The notes below the pieces were generated by a model that ran no database searches, had not been told where the DNA came from, and saw only the letters and a program-made list of their open reading frames with translations. Both the position numbers and the translations under genes were made by a program. From the NCBI RefSeq assembly GCF_022682495.2, contig NC_071388.1:28566139-28630138 (forward strand): DNA of 64,000 nt, given 5' to 3'. Source of the DNA: Desmodus rotundus. Lineage: Eukaryota; Chordata; Mammalia; Chiroptera; Phyllostomidae. Positions 10,140 to 22,739 of this stretch are shown here, in pieces (position 1 is the first letter of the stretch; each line of letters begins with the position of its first letter).

Positions 10140-11160
10140 TGCTATCTCCCAGGGTTTGGTCCTAGGTCATCCAGTTTTTCCAATCAACTTTATCTCTCTA
10201 GGTGACCTATTCAGTCCCATAATTCCTAATACATATACCAAACACTTTACAGCCTTTCTTTCTTCTCACTCTCAAATTTATACATCTAATGTGTATTTGA
10301 TTTCTCCACTTGGATCTCAAAACATAATAATGCTCTTGTCTTCCTGTTGTCCTCGCAATTTCAGTAAATAACATCATATCCACTTTATTGATTAAACTAA
10401 CCTACAAATTATCATTAATTTATTTTTCTCTCAGCTCCCATACCTTGACCAGCATCAAATCCTATTATTTCTTCTCAAAATACACCTTATTTGCATCATT
10501 ACTACATTAGTCCAAGAAAACTTCACTCATCTAGACTAATGCAATAGTTTATTTAATAGTTTGTTTCCACTTTTGCTCCTTAACTAACCATTCTGCACAC
10601 AGCAGACAGAATGATGTTTTAAATCCATGGCATTCCTCTGCTCTAAACCCTCCAATGCCTTCTCGATGTTCTTAGAATAAAATCCAAGCTCCATGCAAGC
10701 ATCTAAATGATGTAGTCACTGCCTCCCTCCACATTCTTATTGCTTATCTCTCTCACCTTCTCATTGCCTTTACTTTAACCAGACTAGGACACTTTAAGTT
10801 ATTAGAAAACATCAAACTTATTTCTACCCTTGAAGCTTTGCTGCTTTTCCCTCTACCCTGAGTTCTGTGACTGCTGATCATCATATGCATGGTTTCCTAT
10901 TTTTATTCAGGGCTTGGACCAAATGTCATCTTCCCAAACACAGCTTTCCTGATAATCCCTCTAAAAGTCTCTCAGTTCTCTCCATTTTACCCACTTTTAC
11001 TTTGTACCTAGCACTCTTCAGTATTTGAATTTACCTTACTTGTATATTATTTTTATCTTTAAATTATGAATTCCATTTGAACAATTTCCTTTTCTGACCT
11101 TTCATCACTCTGTTTTCAACCCTGGAAGAATATTTAGAACATACTTCATCTTTATCCTGG
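10140..11160 (+). mobile_element. Ancient L2 LINE, 3' half
   Basis: Diverged but collinear with L2: ctagactaatgcaatagttt near 10532, ccattctgcacacagcagac near 10589, aaccctccaatgccttctcg near 10647, then agaataaaatccaagctcca near 10674, and later aaatgtcatcttcccaaac near 10920. In L2 these fall in the C-terminal ORF2 and 3' region. There are many stops. It is a mammal-wide fossil, with approximate boundaries. Confidence 0.7.
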
Positions 11161-13154
11161 GAGGATGTTGACACATAAGGGAGGGAAAGATCTAGTTTAA
11201 TGACAATATGATATTGAAGTAATCTACATTCAATGCACATTACCCCTAATCTGGTTTAGGTAAATGCTAATCTAAAGGACTCTTAGACACAAAAAGATTC
11301 TTTAAGTAATTGAGTTTGTATCATTCTATTACAAAGTTATAAAATGTTTTAGTTTATTATTTTGTAAAGTGTTTCAGCAATTAATCTTATTTAATCATAT
11401 TTAAGGAAATGAATCCCATACTTAGTTGGCCTGGAAAAGGTTACTTTTCCCCTTTAACACATTAACCTTTGAAAACTGTGGTCTGCATCCACACAGTATC
11501 CTCCTGGGCAATAAGGTACCAACAGGGCAATATCCTTTTTCAAAGTTTTTTTTTAATAAAACCTCAATAAATAAAAAAATAATTTGAGAATCTGATAGGG
11601 AATTAAAAATAACTGCATTGAGAGAAAAGAAAAATATATACAACTAAGTTAACAACAATAGAAATCTACAAAAAACTAGCAAAAAATTTAAAAAGTAAAA
11701 GAATGGAAACTTTCAAATAGTTCCAGATTTAGAAGAATATGATTGGGAAAGATGGAACAGAAAATAGTGTAGTCAGACAAAAAAGTACAATTATCAGACT
11801 TGCTCTGTAGAAAGTCTAAAAAAGATGGGGTATCATCAACATGAGTATCCAAGTTACAGTTAAAGGCAATGTTGTAAAACCAGAAATTCAAAGTTAAGTC
11901 AAAGGAGAGATTGGGAGGATTAAACTGAGAGGAATAAATCCATAAAGTCTATATTTGAAAACAATGTGAAGGGATCAAAAAGCTGATCTTTAAAAAATCT
12001 GAATTTTCAGCTACATAAAATTTTACCAACACGGTGGTAGTGTTTTGAACTTTCATTATATATTTATATCTTGCTTTAAGGCTTAGATAAACAGCAAACA
12101 TGTATATTTAAAAAGGTGTGACATAGGTAAGGAATGTATTTTAATTCCCAAATGAAAAAAGTTATTCTGAATTCCTGCATGGCTACATACATATCCCAGG
12201 CACTGCTATATTTTCAAACCTCATTCCTGGAAGCACTGCAGATGTCAGATCAATTTAGAAGGCCATCGAGTAGCTCTGGGAATGCCATGACAGCAACTGA
12301 AATAGAATTTGGCCAAAATAAGAGCGTATGCCAAGGATGCCAAAAATCACAATAACCTGGCAGGTGTGTAGATGCTATTTAACTGTAAGATCATTACTGG
12401 TTTTTCTACTGAAAAGCTGTTGGCTATTTATGCAGTGAAATGGAGTCCATGATTTAGGCAAAGAGTCTCTCTGTTTTGATGTCAGTAGTAGCTGGTTGTG
12501 AATTGCACCCAATCACAAAATAGGCTTTCTCAGGAAAACCATTTGAAAAAAAAATGAACAGTTATAACTCAGAAACAAAAATGGGAGAATATCAATTTAG
12601 AGAATATTTGGCTACATATTTTCATATGCAGAATGGTGTTTCTATTCTTCAATACTTATATATTTATTTTTTTTTAGTATGGAACATTTTGGGTTGATCT
12701 CAGTGTTATCTGAAAAACATTTTAATTTTAGATGTGTATTCTGTAAGAACGCTAATAAGATGATTATTGTTTTAAACAGTTTTCCATATATGTTCACAGT
12801 TCCCGGATCTCTCCTTTCTCATCTGCATGCTGCTCTTATGGTCAATGCTGTAGTTTATAGAGAACTCTGCTCTCATGATTCTTAAGATCCCAAGTTGGCC
12901 TAAGTTGTTTAAATGCCTAGAAATGCAGGGAAGATAATAAGATGTGTAAATAGTGTCCTCTGGGTATACATTATTCTCCTCCTAGCTGGTACTGCTCAGT
13001 GGACTGCCCTGCATTTTAAAGTGGGAAAAGGTGCTATTTTGCAAGTGCTGGGATTTCTCTGTTTCATCATTCGAGGCAAAACTTGATACAAAAGCTGTGT
13101 TTCACATTGCAGATGTATAATCATAAAACGTTGTATCAGGACATTGATTTTCTG
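11161..13154. other. AT-rich unassigned sequence
   Basis: No repeat family or gene is recognised. Several 60-73 codon frames occur, none with a domain. A moderately GC-richer patch at 12180-12360 and another at 12890-13080 interrupt the AT-rich background. Confidence 0.4.
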
Positions 13155-13290
13155 TTTGTAGTAGTGGCTAAAACATTAAATTTGATCTATGTTTGTGTCC
13201 TGCCTCTTCCATGTAGAGTGTATTTGGTCAAGTCACTTATCTTCAATTTCATTCTTTGATTAACAGTGTGAGTCTAGTAACACTTAACTA
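13155..13290 (+). repeat. MIR SINE fragment
   Basis: The order tttgtgtcctgcctcttcca, then ttggtcaagtcacttatctt, then caatttcattctttgatta parallels the MIR core (gctctgccacttac...cttgggcaagttacttaacctc...cagtttcctcatctg). It is a diverged plus-strand copy. Confidence 0.55.
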
Positions 13291-14479
13291 CGGAAAAGTG
13301 TTAATTGTAAAAAAACAAACAAACAAGGATTTATTACTATCATCAATGTCATTTCCATCATCACTAATTTAACATTTTGATTACCAGCAAACTTAATGTA
13401 GTCTATGGAAGATTCCAGAACAACCATACTCACAAACATACACATAAATCTTAGCCCGCTATTTACGGGTTTAGAAGATAGTACTTAGAATTATAACATC
13501 ATTAAGTAGCAAATATAATTTTGAGTAATATTTTATCTACTCTCTATTCGTACCTACCAAAATTTCTAAATAGCTACCTTGGACAAATAAAAGGGGATAT
13601 AAAAAGTATAAAATTTGAAAGATACAAATATTTGACTCAAGTAAAACGCATTATTGCTTGCTTCTAGGTGTTTTGTGACCAATTTGAAATCACACAAAAA
13701 GGCTTTTGGCAACCATAAAAATACTATATATGGGAATTTAGACCCCACTTAATGTCTTAAAAGATATCATTATATCAGTTATAGAGCAGGACAAAGAAAT
13801 TACATTGCTACAGTTATTATATTAAAATAATACTGACACAAAATAAATTATAACACAAAATTTTGTTTTGATACACAGTGCACTTTATGTCAGTTGTGCT
13901 GGATAATAACAATGTAATATTATTATAAAATAATAATGTAATGTAAAATTAAATAATTAAATAATCCAGAAATTCTCTAATAAAATATGCAAATGCAAGT
14001 GTTCCTAATAGATTCAATAATCAACATTGTTTAGGGCAAACCTCCAAATCTAGGAAGGAAAAGAAACAAAAAAAGGCACAAATTTGGCAAATAAAACTCA
14101 ATCTTTTATCATTCTTTACCAGTTTAGTTTCTGTGTTGTATATTTTCTGAGTTTTGCATTGGTTTTGTGTGTTTTTGTATATTCATAAAAACACATAATG
14201 TGCTACGATATGAATAACTAAGCTTGGATAGTCTGTAAATAGTCTGGTTATTTATTCATCCATTCATTCCTTGAGAAAACAAAGATGTCGGAGTATCTAT
14301 TTCCAATTAGACTTGTAAATACAAAAGTAAATGTTACAAATTGGCATCTCACATACAGACACATGCACACACCATATACAATACAACGTCAGAAAAAGAA
14401 AAGTGTAATTTCAACTTTGACATATAGACAGAGAAGTCTTTAGAAAGGAAAAATTCACCCGCCCTAGGTTTCTTGAATT
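13291..14479. other. AT-rich unassigned sequence
   Basis: Low-complexity AT-rich DNA with no clear repeat. A tattcatccattcattcctt motif at 14254-14273 may be an inverted L2/MIR tail. Confidence 0.4.
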
Positions 14480-15000
14480 AGGTTTTGAAACTTCAATAAG
14501 AGGATTTCCAATCATTTAAGATAGAATTGTTTATTCCAGAAGGAATAAAAGATGATACAGACAAGCAAAGAGGGGGAGCATATGGCCTGAGATGAGTGAG
14601 GTGGGATCAGATACATGAGGAAGACAAAGGGAGAAACTAAATCATGGAATACTTCGTAATTCCATTTAAGGATTTTGGAGTTGAAACTATGGCTAATATA
14701 ACATTTGAATAATAAAATCAGATTTTCAGTTTTGGAAACTCATATGAAAGCTGTAAGTTTAATGAACTGAAGGTGTGTAGAGGTGGAGACATGGACTTGG
14801 AGATTACCACATAGTTTTACAAAATATGACGAAGACCTAAATTAAGCCATTTAAATAAAGACAAACAAGAAAATGTAGTGAAAGTGTTGTAAGATATAGT
14901 AGTAATTTATTACGTATGAAGTCAGGCTAGTAAGAGAGAAAGAAAAATAACAGGTAGCTCAAGGATTTCAAGTTGAATAGTAGCCCATATACTATTTTTA
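14480..15000 (+). repeat. Ancient mammalian interspersed repeat, family uncertain
   Basis: The series ccagaaggaataaaagatga, then gcatatggcctgagatgagt, then catggaatacttcgtaattc, then taaaatcagattttcag follows the order of a well-known ancient repeat with 'aggcctgaggtggg...gaaggccatggtaaggattttgg...gacatgatctgatttac'. I am confident it is a fossil repeat but not of its name. Confidence 0.4.
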
Positions 15001-15606
15001 TCCAAATCAGAAGCCTTCTGAAAGTGAAAGGGGATTTTGAAATACTTAAGCTTTTATAATGTTAATATTTATTTGTCAGTGAATTTTTGGGTTTTATATC
15101 ATTTGACACATGAAATACAAAAATTCAAAATTGACTTTTTTAAAAATAAAATTATTTGTACAAATAAAAATGTGTATCTGTAGATCAACAGTACTCATAA
15201 TTGAGAACTCTCTTCTTTTTCTATAGTACATGTAAGCTCAGAGTTAATTCTGCTAAAAGAATAACATTTTTATTCTATCATTTTTATTAAAACATGTAAG
15301 ATTTTTATGGTCTCCCCCTATACTGTTATTTCAAGTAATTTTTCAACAAATATTTTTATATAACAAAATTTAAAAAATAAGATGTTCCTATGATTCTTTT
15401 CAATGTCTTACCAAATTTAGATAACTGAAAAAATGCTTTCTCCATCTTATTTTATTCTGGTACAAAACATCAATTTATTCAATTAAAGAAAGAGAAGCTT
15501 CAATTTTTTTTTCAGAGCACAATTTATCTGTAGCTACACTATAGATTTTCAAAATATAAATTATGAGCTCTGTTAGAGTTCTCACCATCTGATTTTCCAA
15601 GAGTTA

Positions 15607-15608
<2 letters not shown>
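15001..15608. other. AT-rich unassigned sequence
   Basis: Nothing recognisable; ends at a TG microsatellite. Confidence 0.4.

Positions 15609-15632
<24 letters not shown>
15609..15632. repeat. (TG)n microsatellite
   Basis: About twelve uninterrupted TG units. Confidence 0.95.
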
Positions 15633-15637
<5 letters not shown>

Positions 15638-15774
15638 TTTTGTAGAAAAAAATCTATTTACAAGTTTTGGTTTCAATAATTTTAAATTTCTAAAAGTGTC
15701 AAAGTTGACATTTTTGACAATTCAAAAACTTTTCCAATGACAAAATTTTGAAAAACACATTACCAAAACTTAGA

Positions 15775-16010
15775 AAACCTTTCTTACAACCATGGTATGC
15801 ACATACAATTTGACAAATGTATACACCCATGCAGCCATCACCCAGTCAAGGTAAAGTGTTTTTATCACCCCAAACAGTTCCCTTATGTTCCTTTATATTC
15901 AATACTTTCCCCAGGCCTAGGTAACTACTGATTGACTTTTCACTATTATAAAAATTCTCACTCTTCTAAAATTTTATATGAATGTAAACATGCAGAATGT
16001 GTTTTGGGGT
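15775..16010 (-). mobile_element. Antisense L1 3' UTR fragment
   Basis: Phrases tttgacaaatgtatacaccc, then atgcagccatcacccagtca, then ttttatatgaatgtaaacat match an antisense L1M-type 3' UTR. The copy is diverged and its edges are approximate. Confidence 0.55.
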
Positions 16011-16451
16011 TGACAGTTGCCAAAACTTAGTCATTCCAACACATGCACAAACTTGGAAGTACAAGAGGTACAAAAAATTAAACTTATTTAATTTTTTAAA
16101 ACATACTGAGCCAGAAACAATCTAAAAGTTCTAAACAAAGATTTTTATTCTGACCATACTATCTTGTTATTTTAGCAAAAATGATCACTCATTTATATAC
16201 TCCATTAGAAATACATAAAAAATCTTAATATTATTCCATTCATTTTAAATGTAGGCTCTTTAATAAACTTTGTAAAAAGTATAATTACAATTAATTTTCT
16301 TTATTTTCCAGTTATATAATTATTCACTCATAATTATCTACCACTTCCAAAACTACACTTGAAGTGAGTATTGAATTTATTAAATGCTTTTTTAACATTG
16401 AGATTATGGCATTACCATTTACAAAATGTCATTTTCTATTTTTATAATTTT
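16011..16451. other. AT-rich unassigned sequence
   Basis: No repeat recognised; the right edge (16438-16451) is the target-site duplication of the adjacent L1. Confidence 0.4.
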
Positions 16452-16915
16452 TTAATTGTTTTTAATTTTTTATTATTATTCTACTACAGTTGTCCAAATT
16501 TTTCCCCCTTTGCCTTCCTCTGGCCAACCTCCTGCTCCCACCGTCAGTCCCCCACACTGTTGTCCATGCCCTTGGGTCATTCATACTTGTTGTTTGACTA
16601 GTCCCTTCCTCTTCTTTCCACCTCCCTCCTCCCTCTGGTTGCTGTCAATGTGTTCCAGGTTTCTGTGCATCGGGTTTTATCTTCCTTGTTAGTTTATTCT
16701 TGTTCATTTGGTTCCTCTAATAGGTGAGAGCATATGGTATTTGTCTTTTATCCACTGGCTTACATCACTTAGCGTCATATTCTCTAATTCTACCCATGCT
16801 GTCGTGAAAGGTAGGAGTTCTTTTCTTTCTGCTGTGTAGTATTCCACTGTGTAAATGTACGGCAGTTTTTTGATCTACTCATTTACTGATTGGCACTTAG
16901 TTATTTTATAATTTT
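16452..16915 (-). mobile_element. L1 3' end, antisense, 5'-truncated
   Basis: The left end is a T-rich complement of the poly(A), then ctacagttgtccaaattttt, a CT-rich block (16500-16640) that is the complement of the L1 G-rich polypurine tract, and ORF2 3' phrases (ttagcgtcatattctctaat, tgctgtgtagtattccactg). It stops at ctgattggcacttag. The duplication ATTTTTATAATTTT flanks it (16438-16451 and 16916-16929). It is the same subfamily as the copies at 6307 and 47195. Confidence 0.85.
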
Positions 16916-16929
16916 ATTTTTATAATTTT

Positions 16930-18528
16930 AAAATCATCCAAGCATTTTGGGACATTACATTATCCAGTGGATAGCTTCCTATATTTTTTAAAATCTCTTT
17001 TAACTGGGGTCCTAAATGATTTCCTTTTTTATACTATACTTTTAGCACTTGGTAATGTATTGAGTTGTTTTCCCTGCTTTTCTGTACCATAGAGAGTTTA
17101 AGTAGCACCCGAATTTTCAAAATTACCTGCAGAATTGTATTTCTTATAATTAAAAAAATTCTTCCTGTTTCACCTGATTATATCTTGATTTTATTTAATT
17201 TTCTACTAAATATAATTGTGAAGTTTTTATACCTATTGTCTTAATTTATTTTAATTACCCTGCTTTTGAATATATTTACCAGTTGGTTTTTATGCTTTTA
17301 TATAGACCCTTAACCTATATCATTATTTTATTATTTCTACACAAAATGCAGTTCATATTATATTACTATTTTTAACATAATTCTTAATTAATATATATTT
17401 ATATGAATGTACCATCCTTTGCTTTTTGCTTAGTTTGAATTATGTATGCTATTTCTAAATTTCTTCATTTTTTTTGTTATAAATAACATTGTGGCAAATA
17501 TCATTATGAATACTTCCTTATGGATTTCTTTATTTTCTGAGGATAAATTCCTATAAGAAAAGTTACTAGAGTAAATAATTTCTTTCTCTATTACCAGCTT
17601 TGTTATGTATTGGTAAATCAAAGTTCGTAAAATGTCCACTTGTATTCATTCATAAATTTACTTCTAAAGCATATGGAAATAGATTTAGATGATATTTTTA
17701 TCTTTTTCCAGGTATCACTTATTAAAAATGTAAATGTGACTAGGTGACCCTATAATTCCTTTTTTCCAGTTTATAATATTTATTGAAAAACTGTCAAAGA
17801 TATTTAGTTTTAGAATTCTCAAAATGAAGAGAAAAATGAGGATATAATGAAAATAGTGAATTTCCATAGAGATTTGGGTGCTACTCAAGGAGAAACGATT
17901 GAAGTGATTTGGCACTGAGTTATAAACTTTGAAATCTAATTTTTTCTATAGTGCCATGCTTTTACTTTATGATATAAATCAGGGAAGGGAAATATTTTTA
18001 AGCACATCTAAAGTTGTTAATGCTTTCCCCGAGATAAGTGAAGGCATGTCCCTGGGGAGGAGCAGAGTGAGGCTATTCTCTTTCCTTTAATAACCTTTGC
18101 CCTCTGACTTTCAGTTTCACTTTTAGTTTCTTCGTCAAGTTTCAGTACCTTCCAAGGACACTCTTAACAGTGGGGAAAGCACGTTTCAACATAATTTAGA
18201 ATAACAAGACAACTCTCTTGGTTTGACCTAACATAGGCCTCCAACTTTGTATATTGAAATGGTTGTTTAGAATGAGGGAACATAACTTTATATTGATGCC
18301 TTCAATTGTTTGTACATGTAGTGAATTCTGAAGGAAGAGATGGAAAGTTAGAAATGCTTGTATTCAAATTTGTGTTTGCTTCTTTTTAATTTAGTGACAT
18401 TGAGAAAGCTAATTAATATCCTTCATCTCAGAAAGATTTAATGGTAGGGTGAAAATTTATATGAATTAATTTACAATCTACTATTTATTACTTATGCAAG
18501 TATGTGTTCACTGTTCCATTGATGTATG
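16930..18528. other. AT-rich sequence with a probable antisense L1 scrap at 17440-17600
   Basis: The stretch tataaataacattgtggcaa near 17479 and tgaggataaattcctataag near 17538 resembles antisense L1 ORF2 (confidence about 0.4). The remainder, including short minus-strand frames at 17430-17915, is AT-rich with no recognisable content. Confidence 0.4.
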
Positions 18529-18549
18529 GTGTGTGTGTGTGTGTGTGTG
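18529..18549. repeat. (TG)n microsatellite
   Basis: About ten TG units. Confidence 0.9.
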
Positions 18550-18629
18550 AGCACACAATTTCACCGGGTCAAGAATCATAAAGGTATACAGTAGCCACTT
18601 TTTCTGAAAGAGAAAACTTATTGAAGGGA

Positions 18630-18730
18630 AAGTTGGATGCAAATGTCAGATCTATCAACGGTGAGATACATGACCTTGGATAAGTTATTTACTTGCACTT
18701 CGGTTTTATACAGCACCCATCTCCTTCCCA
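18630..18730 (+). repeat. MIR SINE fragment
   Basis: The run gtgagatacatgaccttgga, then taagttatttacttgcactt, then cggttttatacag follows the conserved MIR core order. It is diverged. Confidence 0.55.
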
Positions 18731-20669
18731 TATACTGGCCAGGTGAAGAACCTGCTTGGGTAAAATGAGTTTTATTCCTGGAGCAGATCCTTTCTCTCTC
18801 CAGGTCTTTTATCACACCCCAGCTAACCATCTCATTATGCACACTGCTAAGGACAGAGAAAGGATGTCAAACAGCAAAAAGCTCCTTTGCCATTCAGTGT
18901 CATCACTACTCCTGCAGTTTATCCTTTACATTTGTACTCAACTACCACTTATAGAATTTCTTTCTTCTGTTTATCAATGATCATGTAACAATGATATGTA
19001 ATTTTTTAATTGTATACCAATATGCTTAGAACATATGCCAAGTTATTCCTGCAAAGTAAGGAATCCCCTTAGTTTGATTCCCCAAGCGACAATCCCCAAG
19101 AGACATCTGTATTGAATCAAAAGCTCCCTAGAGCTATGAATGCTTTTATCTTGTTTCAGTAGGTTTTTGTTGTTGCCGATGTTTTCCCTTCAAAATCTTT
19201 ACTCAAGAAAAATTTGCATAGGGCTCACAATCAAGCTGAGCGCGCTCCTCCCAACACAACAGTGAAGATGAAATGAAATAATGAATAGCCGGCACATTGT
19301 CAACCCACCGTTGCAGTAATGCTTGTGAATGTGGCATTTACAGACCTGGTAGACGTTTGCCTATGTAACTATTCAGAATCATATTTTCCATTGTTTTTCT
19401 ATTGTATAATGTCTCTTATCAGAAGCTAATGGCTGAAAATATAACTCTGGATAAATTTTTCACTAATAAAAGTGTTGTACATGAGTAATGTCACTTTTTA
19501 CCATCAGTTACATTTGATTGTGACATCAAATGCCTTGCATAAGGTAAAATTTGAAATAAAACAAGGGAATCACTGTATCAGAATTTTAAAGTAGATGCTA
19601 TTATTTTATTTAAATTCTCCTTTCTGATTGGCTGATATAATGGCTCTTATCAGTGCTTGACTTATAAAATCAATTTCTAGATAAGGGATTAAAATCTGGG
19701 AGATAAATTCTAGACAATCTTTGAAGTATTCCACACCCTGGGTTTAAGATTTGATTCTCTAGAATGAACATTTCAGTGTATTATTAATAGAAACTAGTCT
19801 AAACTATTGTATACATATGTGAAAGGTGCCTTGTCCTTTTGCAGTACATGATAAATCTCTTTTTTTGATATTTCTCTGGTAGCAAGTATTAAACTTTATT
19901 TCTTAACAATATATAAAGTGAACTGGAGTTTTTCTTTTCCAAAAGCTTAAATAGTTAAACTGGGAAAAAGTAAAATATGGAACAGCTTTAGTCACGATAA
20001 AGCATTTCAAGTCTGAGATATGTTTTTCCTGATCACAGTTAAATACTGCTAGTTTTATGTGAAATAAAAACAATTTCAGTATACTCCTATGCTTTTGGTG
20101 TTCCTTTATGTTATTATTTTAAACAACTATGGTAGAAAACACATTTCAGAAATGTGTCCTAAGTTTATTATATCCTCTTTATTCATGATTATAGGTAGAT
20201 TATTTAAAATATACGTAGACACCCAATAGCTATATTGTTTATTAATACATTTTATTTTTATCATGATACATTTATATTTAAACAATCACCAAAGGTTCAA
20301 TATAATTCATTGGTGAATGGATGTCATCCTATCATATCATTACTTATCTAAACTCACTTTACATAACTTATTATTCTATTTAATTATGCTTAAAACTTAA
20401 TTAAATATATTTCATAAATAATTTTAATAGTAGGTTGCAAAAAGCCAAGTCAGTTACAATAATTTTAATAACTTTATTTGGGATGAATTTTACTAGAAAT
20501 TAAAATTATCAAATAAATAAAAATTAGAGAACTGAAAAACACTACTTCAGTATATGATACATTATATATATATTGTATTTGTTCTATGCCTTCTATCAAA
20601 AACCTTTTTGGTAACATAAAATTGTCTTGTGTATGTATGTTTTAAGATTGAGTCAATTTTAAGTGTATC
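18731..20669. other. Unassigned, apparently unique sequence
   Basis: No interspersed repeat recognised over almost 2 kb. The part 19180-19760 has higher complexity, several CpGs (19236-19310) and repeated TTATCA/AGATAA words. This makes it a candidate conserved non-coding element; see findings. No exon-like frame was found. Confidence 0.4.
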
Positions 20670-21488
20670 TCTTTTTTAACTTTTTCACACAGGGGTGACA
20701 TTGCTTAGTAAGATTATATAAGTTTTTAGCGTGCAGTTCTGTAATATGTCTTATGAACATCGCATTGTGTGTTCACCACCCAAAGTGAAGTTTCCTGTCA
20801 CCGTACACTTGACCTCCTTTTCCTCTCCTACCTTTTCCCCACTCTTCCCACACGAGTGAAATCACATGGTTCTTGACCTTTTCCATCAACTATTTCACTT
20901 AGCACGATATTCTTCATCTCCACATGTGTCATATCCACAAATGACACTACTTCTTTTCTTTGTATGGCTGAGTAGTAATGCATTGGATTTATGTAACACA
21001 TCTTTATCCAATCTTGCACTGAAGGGTGCTGAATTTGTGTCCATGTCTTGTCCACCAAGAAAAGTGATGCAATGGACATGGGGCTACATATATCTTTATG
21101 AATTAAATGTTTTCAAACCTTGGGGGTAGATACCAGAAGAAAAATTTCTGGATCATAAGGTAACTCTATTATTAATTTTTTGAGGAATTTCTGCATTGCT
21201 GTCTGAGATGGCTGTATTAGTTTACATTCCCACCAGTAGTGAATGATAATTCTTTTTCCCCCACAATTTTGACAACACTTGCCATTTATTTATGTGTTGA
21301 TAATAGTCATTCTAACAGGTGCTAGATGGTATCATACTATGGTTTTGATTCGTATTTCTCCTATAGCTAGTAAAGTTGAGCGTCTTTTCATACATGTGTT
21401 GGCCATTTGAGGTCTTTTTGGGAGAAGTGTCTGTTCAGGTCCTCTGCCCATTTTTTAATTGGATTGTTTGTTTGTTTATGTATGTATG

Positions 21489-21519
<31 letters not shown>

Positions 21520-21780
21520 TTTGTTGAGTTGAATGAGTTGTTTATATATTTTGGATTTCAGCCCCTTATTAGAGGTATTGTCTGCAAATATCTTCTCCCA
21601 TTTGAACAGTTTCCTTTTTGTTATGTTAGTTGTTTATTTTGCTGTGCAGCTTTTTAGTTTGATATAGTCCTATTGATTCATTTTTGCTTTTACTTCCCTA
21701 TCATTGGGGTCAAATTCATAAAGTTTTCTCTGAGACCAAGGTCCATGAATTTCATATCTACATTTCCCTTTATGGTACTT
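20670..21780 (-). mobile_element. Antisense L1: 3' UTR and ORF2 C-terminal part
   Basis: From acaggggtgacattgcttag (20691) through cagttctgtaatatgtctt, ttcccaccagtagtgaatga (21229), gttcaggtcctctgcccatt (21433) to ttggggtcaaattcataaag (21703) the sequence runs as backward L1: 3' UTR, then ORF2. A TATG microsatellite has expanded inside (21477-21520). The frames in this stretch are shadows of the inactive ORF2. At about 21780 it meets a second L1 in the opposite orientation. Confidence 0.8.
21477..21520. repeat. (TATG)n microsatellite inside L1
   Basis: About ten TATG units with one TATA interruption. Confidence 0.95.
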
Positions 21781-22165
21781 TTTGAAGAAGTAGAATGAAA
21801 AATTATCAAATTTGTGTGGAACCAAAGAAGACCCAAAATAGCCCAAGCAATCATGAAAAGAAGAACAAAGCTACAGTAATGGAAACAGCATGGTATTTGC
21901 AGAAAAAGAGATGTACAGATTAATATGATATATCTGAGAACCCAGAAATAAATAACATTCATATGGCAAGTGCTTTTTGACAAAGGAGCCAAAAACTTCA
22001 ATGGGAAAAAGAAATCCCCTTCAATAAATGGTGGTGGGGAAATTGGGGAAGCCACATGCAAATGATTGAAACTCAACTGCTATTTGTCACCACACACAAA
22101 AGTTAGCTCAAAATGGATAAAAGACCTAAATATATGACCTGAAAAAATTGCATAAGTTTTTGGGG
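21781..22165 (+). mobile_element. Sense L1 ORF2 segment (left part)
   Basis: Phrases tgtgtggaaccaaagaagac, then caaagctacagtaatggaaa, then aacagcatggtatttgcaga, then ctcaaaatggataaaagacc are sense L1 ORF2. Frame is lost. It breaks off near 22165 and resumes at about 22740. Confidence 0.8.
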
Positions 22166-22739
22166 AAATAATATAATAGATAGCTTAGGTATATTACTTA
22201 AATCCTTAATATACTAAGAGTAATTTGAGAACAGATGAGATAATGCATTCAAATCTGTTCCTATAGATTATGATAAATACAGGTCATTAAATTCATTGGG
22301 AAATGTCAAGTCTCTACTTTAAGATATATAATTTTCTGATATAAATTCTTCACTGTCCATTTTTACTGCTTATTTTCTTTCACTAGGCGTTCAGTGATCA
22401 GAAGATGAAATTGAATAGGCTTATTACAGATTCTACACTTAGAGAGATTATTCAACAGAGTGGAGTGTACCTGAAGTATACATGTGGAATTCATAACTAT
22501 ATAGTATATCACGAGAAATGGTGACGATGTTCAGACATGTATTCAGCATGAAGGGGCTCCTTCTAGAGTGGACTGTTCATGTGAGGGACCTGGCAAGGGT
22601 ATGACACCGATGATTAGAGCAAAGCTGGAAGAATAGCAAACATTTAACCTCAATGACGTCAATGCTGGACAACCTACAGTTATGAATTTAAAAAAAGGAG
22701 ACACAGATTAGTTTCTTCCAGCAACCTAAGCAGTTTCTG
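22166..22739. other. Unidentified insertion within the sense L1
   Basis: About 570 bp separate two collinear L1 ORF2 segments and do not resemble L1. The block 22385-22700 is of higher complexity than its flanks and ends with a short A-run followed by ggagacacag. It could be a retroposed fragment or an unfamiliar repeat. I found no family match or clear target-site duplication. Confidence 0.5.

Noticed and set aside
21690..22076. 128-codon minus-strand frame
   Set aside because: It spans the junction of two L1 copies and is an opposite-strand shadow of ORF2.
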